A stretch of DNA of 20,514 nt from an uncultured Clostridia bacterium (GTDB lineage Bacteria; Bacillota; Clostridia; Christensenellales; UBA1242). The DNA lies in contig CAOJFR010000023.1 of assembly GCA_948434855.1 (NCBI GenBank), positions 1-20,514 of the forward strand, read 5' to 3'. Made by a program: the position numbers and the translations under genes. Under the pieces are notes generated by a model that ran no database searches, was not told where the DNA came from, and saw only the letters and a program-made list of their open reading frames with translations. Positions 1-5,135 of the stretch are shown one piece after another (within the stretch, counting starts at the first letter, position 1; the number at the start of each line of letters is the position of its first letter).

Positions 1-339
1 TTTAGGTTTATGTGTTCAGAAATAATAATAGAAAAAGCGTTACTATTCTTGCAAGAAGAAATCCCACATGGGCTTGCAATAGAAATCACAAATTTTGATG
101 AATCAAAGAAAACTCTTAAAATTGACGCAAACATTGTCACAGACAATTCAAGGCACAAATCAATAATTATTGGTTCTAATGGGGCAATGCTAAAAAAAAT
201 TGGAACTTCTGCAAGGGCAGATATAGAAAAACTTGCTGGTGCAAAAGTCATGTTAGATTTATTTGTTAAAGTAAAAATAGATTGGAAAGATGATAACATT
301 GCGCTTGCAGATTTTGGCTTTTCAAAAAAAGATTTATAA
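1..339 (+). CDS. era: GTPase Era, C-terminal part (gene starts before the window)
   Basis: Era is an essential GTPase that binds 16S rRNA near its 3' end and assists 30S subunit assembly. Only the C-terminal type-2 KH RNA-binding domain is present. The frame is open to base 1 (F-R-F before the first Met), and Era proteins carry a similar 'F..SE.IREK' stretch there, so the ATG at 10 is an internal methionine and not the start. Diagnostic features are EKALLFLQEEIPHGLAIEI followed by the KH core IIIGSNGAMLKKIG, then A-R-x-DIE, and the usual end 'VKVKIDWKDD…LADFGF'. The stop is TAA at 337–339. The next gene follows after 62 bp with no terminator, and era–yqzL–recO is a familiar Bacillota order. 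The GTPase domain is outside the window, so its integrity cannot be judged. Confidence 0.95.
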   Translation, partial: FRFMCSEIIIEKALLFLQEEIPHGLAIEITNFDESKKTLKIDANIVTDNSRHKSIIIGSNGAMLKKIGTSARADIEKLAGAKVMLDLFVKVKIDWKDDNIALADFGFSKKDL

Positions 340-401
340 ATTTAAAATAGCCTGAATAAAAATAAAGCTTTTTGGAAATGATTTATCCATAAGGAGATTT
401 T

Positions 402-557
402 ATGAACAAAAACAAATATGAACAAGGCAAACAAATTTGTGAGAAAATTTTTCAGATGACAGGCGATATAAGATATCATAATATGATGAATGGTTTTAAT
501 GAACTTTCTCAAGAAAAAGAGCATGAAAAGTCAGATGGCTGCGAGAGAGAATTTTAA
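402..557 (+). CDS. yqzL: YqzL-like small protein (51 aa) between era and recO
   Basis: This short gene has an excellent ribosome binding site, AAGGAG at 391–396, five bases before the ATG, and ends at TAA 555–557. The 51-aa product contains 'IFQMTGDIRYHNMMNGFNEL' (residues 16–35). That fits the pattern I recall for the small YqzL family (aromatic–x–x–TG–(N/D)–(I/V)–x–x–Y–hydrophobic–x–(K/F)–x–L/E), and Bacillus subtilis yqzL lies in this same era–recO gap. Two cysteines (13 and 47) are far apart, and there is no signal peptide or membrane segment. The tail (residues 36–51) is charged and probably disordered. The function of YqzL is unknown. Coding status is well supported by the RBS and the synteny. 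The family assignment is from memory of the pattern and is less certain. Confidence 0.75.
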   Translation: MNKNKYEQGKQICEKIFQMTGDIRYHNMMNGFNELSQEKEHEKSDGCEREF

Positions 558-563
558 TAAAAA

Positions 564-598
564 ACGCAAAATCTCATAAAATTTAGTGAAATTTGCGT
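564..598 (+). other. Inverted repeat between yqzL and recO
   Basis: ACGCAAA at 564–570 is complementary to TTTGCGT at 592–598. Inside the loop there is a smaller AAATTT-agtg-AAATTT fold (579–594, overlapping the 3' arm by three bases). No T-run follows (the next bases are CAAAAATGC), so it is a poor intrinsic terminator. It lies 37 bp before the recO start codon, which itself lacks a recognisable Shine–Dalgarno sequence, so the fold might influence recO translation or mRNA processing. The role is inferred only from position. Confidence 0.4.
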
Positions 599-634
599 CA
601 AAAATGCTGTATTTTAGCAAAAATTAAGTAAACA

Positions 635-1372
635 ATGGAAGAAATTAAAACAAAAGGAATAGTTATAAGGACAAAAGATTTTAAAGATAGTGACAAAATT
701 GTTACTATCTTTTCTGCTGATTTGGGGCTAGTTTCTGCAAGGGTTCGTGGCGTAAAAAAGTCTGGAGCCAAGCTAACTTTTGCTGTTCAACCATTTGCAC
801 TTTGTGAGTTTATGCTAATTAAAAGTGGTGACTTTTACACCTGCATAAATGCCACAAGCATAGACCAGTTTTTTAATATAACCAATGATTTTGATACATA
901 CATTTTCACTTTGGCGTGCCTAGAGGTTTGCTATAAAACGGTAAAGGAAAACTCTCCAGAGCCAGAGCTGTTTTTGTTTTTGGTTAAAGCGCTTAAGGCT
1001 GTGTGCTATGATGGGCTCAGTGCAATGTATGTGTTTATAAAGTTCATGTTAAACTCGCTTAAATATTTAGGTTTTGAAATTGTCATAGGTTCTTGTGCGT
1101 GTTGCCATGAAAATTTAAATGAAAGTTTAATTGCATTCTCTTATGATTACAATGGCTTAATTTGCGGAAAGTGTGCCAATAAAAATGAATACTTAGAGCT
1201 TACAAAAGGTGAGTATGCAATTTTAAAAAATATAGATGGAACAGAAATTGAAAATCTTAACAATCTTAAATTTTTGTCAAGAAACGACCTTGTTTCAGTA
1301 ATAAGTTTGCTTATTAAAGATTTCAGGCTTCATACCGATGAAGAGATTGAAAGCATAAAAAAATTTTTATAA
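635..1372 (+). CDS. recO: DNA repair protein RecO
   Basis: RecO is the recombination mediator of the RecFOR pathway. It anneals single strands and helps load RecA onto SSB-coated gaps. The 245-aa product has the expected size and layout. An N-terminal OB-fold starts with 'KTKGIVIRTKDFKDSDKIVTIF' and 'G.VSARVRGVKKSGAK' (about residues 5–50). A helical middle follows, with a zinc-binding insert of C154/C157 (C-A-C-C) and C177-G-K-C180. The C-terminal helix keeps 'LLIKDFRLHTDEEI.SIKKFL'. The start at ATG 635 fits the conserved N-terminus, but no clear ribosome binding site precedes it (AATTAAGTAAACA), so expression may be low. It is separated from the upstream small gene by 77 bp. The era–recO neighbourhood is standard for Bacillota. 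Confidence 0.95.
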   Translation: MEEIKTKGIVIRTKDFKDSDKIVTIFSADLGLVSARVRGVKKSGAKLTFAVQPFALCEFMLIKSGDFYTCINATSIDQFFNITNDFDTYIFTLACLEVCYKTVKENSPEPELFLFLVKALKAVCYDGLSAMYVFIKFMLNSLKYLGFEIVIGSCACCHENLNESLIAFSYDYNGLICGKCANKNEYLELTKGEYAILKNIDGTEIENLNNLKFLSRNDLVSVISLLIKDFRLHTDEEIESIKKFL

Positions 1373-1383
1373 CTGCCTGCATA

Positions 1384-1412
1384 TTGACTAATCTGACAAA
1401 TTCTGCTATAAT
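1384..1412 (+). promoter_or_regulatory. Strong sigma-A promoter for the 1442 gene
   Basis: TTGACT (1384–1389) and TATAAT (1407–1412) are separated by 17 bp. A TG dinucleotide one base before the -10 (1404–1405) makes it an extended -10 promoter as well. Transcription would begin near 1419, giving a leader of about 23 nt before the ATG at 1442. It is the closest match to consensus seen in the window and begins only 12 bp after the recO stop codon. Confidence 0.85.
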
Positions 1413-1441
1413 TTATTCAATAATTAAAGGGAGAAAAACTT

Positions 1442-1771
1442 ATGCAGTTTAATAAAAATATTATTGAAAATGGAGTGGCTTGTCCTTGTTGCAGCCTAAG
1501 ATATAAGCTTATTGAAAAATTTTATAATAAAGAAACAAAAACTTTTGCACCAAGGTTTTATGCAGACAACAAACATGCCCAACAGCTTTATCAATATAAA
1601 AAGGAAAAATATAATTTAACAAAAGAGCCATTATATTTTTATGCAGAACCAATAGAACTTAAAAATGGAAGCATATATTTAAAGTGTGAAAAATGTGAAG
1701 GCGAGTTTGTGGTTTCCAAAAGAGGCGAGGTTGCAATGCTTTCTTCTGGCAAAAGCGAAAGGGGCGAATAG
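1442..1771 (+). CDS. Hypothetical 109-aa protein with two CxxC pairs (zinc-ribbon-like)
   Basis: I do not recognise a named family. The start is supported by AGGGAG at 1428–1433, eight bases before the ATG, and the stop is TAG at 1769–1771. Four cysteines form two CxxC knuckles, C14/C17 (within C-P-C-C) and C82/C85 (C-E-K-C), on either side of a roughly 65-residue lysine- and tyrosine-rich middle. This is the layout of a split zinc ribbon. There is no signal peptide or membrane segment, so it is probably cytosolic, and binding to nucleic acid or ribosomes would be a reasonable guess but is inference only. The gene has its own strong promoter (1384–1412) and its own terminator (1808–1834), so it is an independent, probably well-expressed single-gene transcript. 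Confidence 0.85.
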   Translation: MQFNKNIIENGVACPCCSLRYKLIEKFYNKETKTFAPRFYADNKHAQQLYQYKKEKYNLTKEPLYFYAEPIELKNGSIYLKCEKCEGEFVVSKRGEVAMLSSGKSERGE

Positions 1772-1807
1772 TCATAAAATTTAAAAGACAAAACTTAATA
1801 TAAAATA

Positions 1808-1834
1808 AAAAGCAGGTGAGAGCCTGCTTTTTTT
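1808..1834 (+). terminator. Intrinsic terminator after the 1442 gene
   Basis: AAAAGCAGG (1808–1816) pairs with CCTGCTTTT (1823–1831), with a U·G wobble closing a GAGA tetraloop of GNRA type (1818–1821). The 3' arm runs straight into a seven-T tract (1828–1834). It lies 36 bp after the stop codon and is a textbook rho-independent terminator. Confidence 0.92.
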
Positions 1835-1874
1835 ATGCTGATGACAAAAATAGTTAAGTTGACCAAAAATAAAT

Positions 1875-1890
1875 AAGTTTGCTCAAACTT
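1875..1890. promoter_or_regulatory. Operator-like dyad upstream of ppdK
   Basis: AAGTTTG (1875–1881) and CAAACTT (1884–1890) are perfect inverted 7-bp arms with only two bases between them. The dyad ends 21 bp before the putative ppdK -35 element. It is too tightly closed to be an RNA hairpin (two-base loop), which favours a DNA site for a dimeric regulator. No regulator gene of the CcpN or PDRP type is visible next to ppdK. Confidence 0.45.
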
Positions 1891-1911
1891 TAAAAAAGTT
1901 GTTATTTTTAA

Positions 1912-1940
1912 TTGCATAAAAGAAATTGCTTTGCTATAAT
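1912..1940 (+). promoter_or_regulatory. Extended -10 promoter for ppdK
   Basis: TATAAT at 1935–1940 is preceded by TG and one base (1932–1934), an extended -10. TTGCAT at 1912–1917 lies exactly 17 bp upstream; it keeps the TTG of a -35 box but not the rest. Transcription would start near 1947, just in front of the GGTGG…CCACC hairpin and about 43 nt before the ppdK ATG. Confidence 0.75.
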
Positions 1941-1950
1941 CGTTTTAGCT

Positions 1951-1965
1951 GGTGGAGAAACCACC
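1951..1965 (+). promoter_or_regulatory. GC hairpin at the 5' end of the ppdK mRNA
   Basis: GGTGG (1951–1955), loop AGAAA, CCACC (1961–1965). It is a five-pair all-GC-rich stem in otherwise AT-rich DNA. It would sit within a few bases of the predicted transcript 5' end and 11 bp before the AAGGAG ribosome binding site. Stems this close to a 5' end can protect mRNA from 5'-dependent decay; a regulatory role is also possible. Confidence 0.5.
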
Positions 1966-1989
1966 GCATATTTCACAAGGAGATTTTTT

Positions 1990-4650
1990 ATGCAAAAATA
2001 TGTTTATAAGTTTGCCGAAGGCAACAAAGACATGCGTGAAATCTTAGGCGGAAAGGGTGCAAACCTTGCAGAAATGGCAAGACTTGGATTCCCAGTTCCT
2101 AACGGTTTCACAGTATCTACCGAAGCTTGCACAAAGTATTATGAAGATGGTAGACAAATTAGTGATGAAATTCAAAAACAAATTGAAGAGCACATTGCTT
2201 GGCTTGAAGAAGACAATGGCAAAAAGTTTGGTGATCCAGTAGAGCCATTACTAGTTTCAGTAAGATCTGGTGCAAGAGCATCAATGCCTGGAATGATGGA
2301 CACAATCTTAAACCTTGGTCTAAATGATATTTCAGTTGAAGGTTTTGCAAAAAAGACCAACAACCCAAGATTTGCTTATGACTCATATAGAAGATTCATT
2401 CAAATGTATAGTGACGTTGTTATGGAAGTTTCAAAGAAAGAATTTGAAGCAAAAATTGACGCTCTTAAAGAAAAGAGAGGAATCAAAAATGACGTAGACC
2501 TCACAGTTGAAGATCTTAAAGAGCTTGTTGCAGACTTCAAAGCAACATACAAGGCAACCATTGGTTCAGATTTCCCACAAGATGCAAAAGAGCAACTTAT
2601 GGGCGCTATCAAAGCTGTATTTAGATCATGGGACAACCCAAGAGCAAATGTATACAGACAAATGAACGATATTCCATATTCATGGGGAACAGCCGTAAAC
2701 GTTCAAACCATGGTATTTGGAAACATGGGAGAAACATCAGGAACTGGTGTTGCATTCTCAAGAAACCCAGCAACTGGTGAACCAGGACTCATGGGTGAAT
2801 ATTTAATGAACGCTCAAGGTGAAGACGTTGTTGCTGGTGTAAGAACTCCAGAAAAAGTTGAAACATCACTCAAAGAGCACAACCCAGCAGTTTATGAACA
2901 ACTTCTAGAAACTGCAACAAAACTTGAAAATCATTTCCATGATATGCAAGATATGGAATTTACAGTTCAAGAAGGCAAGCTATATATGCTTCAAACCAGA
3001 AATGGTAAAAGAACAGCAGCTGCCGCTCTTAGAATTGCTTGCGACCTAGTTGATGAAGGCATGATTGATGAAAAACAAGCAGTTTCAATGATTGATCCAA
3101 AATCTCTTGATCAACTTTTGCACCCACAATTTGATGCAGCTGCATTAAAACAAGCAAAAGAAATTGCAATTGGTTTAAACGCATCTCCAGGTGCTGCAAC
3201 CGGAAAAGTTGTATTTGAAGCAGAAGATGTTGTTGATTGGGTAAAAAATAAGGGCGAAAAGAGAGTTGTTCTTGTTCGTCTTGAAACATCTCCAGAAGAT
3301 ATCGTTGGTATGCAATATGCACAAGGTATTTTAACAGTTCGTGGTGGTATGACATCTCACGCAGCAGTTGTTGCTCGTGGAATGGGAACTTGCTGCGTAT
3401 CAGGTTGCGGAAACGGCAACGAAGTTGCTATTGATGAAGAAAAGAAAGTTATCACAATCAACGGCAAAACCTTCAAAGAAGGCGACTGGATGAGCTTAGA
3501 TGGTTCAACAGGAAAAATTTATGCAGAAGAAATCAAAACTGTTCCAGCAGACGTAAACTCTGGCTACTTTGGCAGAATAATGGGCTGGGCAGATAAATAT
3601 AAGGCACTAAAAGTAAGAACAAATGCAGATACTCCAAAGGATGCTAAACAAGCATTTGCATTTGGTGCTGATGGTATTGGTCTTTGCAGAACAGAGCACA
3701 TGTTCTTCAAAGAAGACAGAATCCCAGTAATTCGTGAAATGATTTGCTCAGATACAGTAGAGCAAAGAAAAGCAGCACTTGCAAAACTTCTTCCAATGCA
3801 ACAATCAGACTTTGAAGGTCTATATGAAGCAATGGAAGGAAGAGATGTAACAATCAGATTCCTTGATCCACCACTTCATGAGTTTGTTCCAACAGCAGAA
3901 GAAGATATTGCACTTCTTGCAAAATCTCAAGGCAAAACAGTTGAGCAAATTAAAAACATAATTGAATCTCTTAAAGAGTTCAACCCAATGATGGGTCACA
4001 GAGGCTGCCGTCTTGCAGTTACATATCCAGAAATTGCAGAAATGCAAACAAGAGCAGTTATGCAAGCTGCAATCAATACAAAGAAAAATCATCCAGATTG
4101 GAATACAGTTGCTGAAATCATGATTCCACTTGTTGGAGAAGTTAAAGAACTTAAGTTTGTTAAAGACGTTGTTGTAGCAACTGCAGAAGCAGTTTTAGCT
4201 GAAAATGGCTTAACCAAAGCAGAGGCTCCATATGAAGTTGGAACAATGATTGAAATTCCAAGAGCAGCACTTACAGCTGATGAAATTGCAACAGAAGCAG
4301 AGTTCTTCTCATTCGGAACAAATGACCTTACTCAAATGACATTTGGTTTCTCAAGAGATGATGCTGGCAAATTCTTACATTCATACTATGAAAATAAAAT
4401 TTATGAGTTTGACCCATTTGCAAAATTAGACCAAATTGGTGTTGGCAAACTTGTTGAAATGGCTGCAACACTTGGCAGAAAAACACGTCCAGAAATGAAA
4501 CTTGGCATCTGCGGAGAGCATGGTGGTGATCCATCAACAATAGAGTTCTGTCACAAAGTTGGACTCACATATGTTTCATGCTCACCATACAGAGTTCCAA
4601 TCGCAAGACTCGCTGCAGCACAAGCAAACATTAAATATCCAAGAGCATAA
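1990..4650 (+). CDS. ppdK: Pyruvate, phosphate dikinase (PPDK)
   Basis: PPDK reversibly converts ATP, pyruvate and phosphate into AMP, phosphoenolpyruvate and pyrophosphate. In anaerobes it often replaces or complements pyruvate kinase. The ATG at 1990 is chosen because AAGGAG (1977–1982) lies seven bases upstream and the protein then begins QKYVYKFAEGNKDMREILGG, as in the family. A longer frame from TTG 1912 would start inside the -35 box. The 886-aa length is typical. Visible parts are an N-terminal ATP-grasp region with 'VSVRSGARASMPGMMDTILN', the central phosphohistidine loop GGMTSHAAV with His457 preceded by Thr455 and Ser456 (sites of PDRP regulation in some homologues), and a C-terminal TIM barrel with GTND (776–779) and Cys841 in 'GICGEHGG'. 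Compared with its neighbours it uses more C-ending codons (AAC, GAC, ATC), suggesting high expression. It has its own promoter and terminator. Confidence 0.97.
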   Translation: MQKYVYKFAEGNKDMREILGGKGANLAEMARLGFPVPNGFTVSTEACTKYYEDGRQISDEIQKQIEEHIAWLEEDNGKKFGDPVEPLLVSVRSGARASMPGMMDTILNLGLNDISVEGFAKKTNNPRFAYDSYRRFIQMYSDVVMEVSKKEFEAKIDALKEKRGIKNDVDLTVEDLKELVADFKATYKATIGSDFPQDAKEQLMGAIKAVFRSWDNPRANVYRQMNDIPYSWGTAVNVQTMVFGNMGETSGTGVAFSRNPATGEPGLMGEYLMNAQGEDVVAGVRTPEKVETSLKEHNPAVYEQLLETATKLENHFHDMQDMEFTVQEGKLYMLQTRNGKRTAAAALRIACDLVDEGMIDEKQAVSMIDPKSLDQLLHPQFDAAALKQAKEIAIGLNASPGAATGKVVFEAEDVVDWVKNKGEKRVVLVRLETSPEDIVGMQYAQGILTVRGGMTSHAAVVARGMGTCCVSGCGNGNEVAIDEEKKVITINGKTFKEGDWMSLDGSTGKIYAEEIKTVPADVNSGYFGRIMGWADKYKALKVRTNADTPKDAKQAFAFGADGIGLCRTEHMFFKEDRIPVIREMICSDTVEQRKAALAKLLPMQQSDFEGLYEAMEGRDVTIRFLDPPLHEFVPTAEEDIALLAKSQGKTVEQIKNIIESLKEFNPMMGHRGCRLAVTYPEIAEMQTRAVMQAAINTKKNHPDWNTVAEIMIPLVGEVKELKFVKDVVVATAEAVLAENGLTKAEAPYEVGTMIEIPRAALTADEIATEAEFFSFGTNDLTQMTFGFSRDDAGKFLHSYYENKIYEFDPFAKLDQIGVGKLVEMAATLGRKTRPEMKLGICGEHGGDPSTIEFCHKVGLTYVSCSPYRVPIARLAAAQANIKYPRA

Positions 4651-4701
4651 CAACATTAGGTATACACGCACCTAAATTAATATGCCAAAAGATAAAAATT
4701 G

Positions 4702-4750
4702 CACAGCAAAATTCACCTTGAAATATAGGTGAGTTTTGTTGTGTTTTTTT
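4702..4750 (+). terminator. Long intrinsic terminator after ppdK
   Basis: A 17-pair stem: CACAGCAAAATTCACCT (4702–4718) pairs with AGGTGAGTTTTGTTGTG (4727–4743), allowing two G·U wobbles. The loop is eight bases (4719–4726). TTTTTTT follows directly (4744–4750). It lies 51 bp after the ppdK stop codon. Confidence 0.92.
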
Positions 4751-4822
4751 GTTTATTCAAAAAAATAAAATAGTTTTAAATCATTAAAAAATATTAGCCT
4801 TGAAAATTAAATATATCATAAC

Positions 4823-4954
4823 TTGTTATATTTTTGTTATAAAAATGTTATAAGCTTGTCATAAAGTTGTTATAAACTTGTTATAAAGATGTTATAAAGT
4901 TGTCATAAAAATGTTATAAACTTGTTATATTTTTGTTATAAAAGTGTTATAAAA
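4823..4954. repeat. Tandem array: 12 units of exactly 11 bp, consensus TTGTTATAAAN
   Basis: Units begin at 4823, 4834, 4845, 4856, 4867, 4878, 4889, 4900, 4911, 4922, 4933 and 4944 with no slip in register. The core TGTYATA is kept in all twelve. Position 1 is T, A or G. Positions 9–11 vary (AAA, AAG, AAC, AGC or TTT). Units 1–2 (TTGTTATATTT, TTGTTATAAAA) recur as units 10–11, hinting at a higher-order duplication. Most units contain the palindrome TTATAA. An 11-bp period places each copy on nearly the same face of the helix. It sits upstream of the dnaG–rpoD operon, downstream of the ppdK terminator. No function is known to me. Confidence 0.95.
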
Positions 4955-5026
4955 TAATCATATTAGGTCATGGCATAAGGCAATTAACGAAAATAAATAA
5001 TGGTTTCAAAAACTTAAAATTTATAT

Positions 5027-5060
5027 AAAAGAATATTTTTTAATATTCTTTTTATTTTTT
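5027..5060 (+). terminator. AT-rich terminator-like hairpin in the dnaG leader region
   Basis: AAAAGAATATT (5027–5037), loop TTTT, AATATTCTTTT (5042–5052) is a perfect 11-pair stem, followed by TATTTTTT. Only one pair is G–C, so stability is modest. Since the ppdK terminator is 280 bp upstream, this second element would stop read-through or end a short transcript covering the tandem array. It could also act as an attenuator for dnaG. Confidence 0.5.
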
Positions 5061-5074
5061 AAAGGATTTTTATA

Positions 5075-5109
5075 ATAAATTGCGAAATATATTATTGTAT
5101 GCAATTTAT
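5075..5109. promoter_or_regulatory. 9-bp inverted repeat in front of dnaG
   Basis: ATAAATTGC (5075–5083) and GCAATTTAT (5101–5109) are perfect inverted copies separated by 17 bp. The left arm overlaps a TATAAT (5071–5076) that may be the operon's -10 box, and the right arm ends 15 bp before the AGGAGG ribosome binding site. It could be an operator with half-sites 26 bp apart centre to centre, or a leader stem-loop if transcription starts upstream. Confidence 0.45.
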
Positions 5110-5135
5110 AAAAAAATTATTCATAGGAGGATATC

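Larger units (their letters stand above)
4651..5135. other. Non-coding gap between ppdK and dnaG (485 bp)
   Basis: No credible gene is seen here. The gap holds, in order: the ppdK terminator (4702–4750); an AT-rich stretch without visible structure; a 12-unit 11-bp tandem array (4823–4954); about 70 bp without a recognisable signal except GGTCATGGCATAAGGC near 4966; a terminator-like AT hairpin (5027–5060); a TATAAT that could be a -10 box (5071–5076, without a convincing -35); a 9-bp inverted repeat (5075–5109); and the dnaG ribosome binding site (5125–5130). The density of elements is unusual for a housekeeping operon leader. Confidence 0.8.

Noticed and set aside
10..12. ATG at 10 as the start of a short RNA-binding protein
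   Set aside because: The frame is open upstream to base 1 and the sequence matches the interior of Era, so it is a truncated gene at the window edge.
383..391. TTATCCATA as a DnaA box
   Set aside because: One mismatch to TTATCCACA, a single copy, and it lies directly at the ribosome binding site of the small gene at 402. No cluster suggests an origin.
342..524. Minus-strand 60-codon frame
   Set aside because: It overlaps the well-supported plus-strand small gene at 402–557 and has no ribosome binding site or recognisable motif.
1912..1989. N-terminal extension of PPDK from TTG 1912
   Set aside because: The TTG is the putative -35 hexamer and the -10 box lies inside the extension. The ATG at 1990 has AAGGAG at ideal spacing and matches family N-termini.
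4823..4954. 11-bp array as a CRISPR or transposon end
   Set aside because: Units are contiguous with no spacers, far too short for CRISPR repeats. There is no transposase, terminal inverted repeat or target duplication around it.
4955..5026. Possible small RNA gene between the array and the AT hairpin
   Set aside because: The hairpin could end such an RNA, but I find no promoter with acceptable -35/-10 spacing and no compact structure in this stretch, so it is not listed as a gene.
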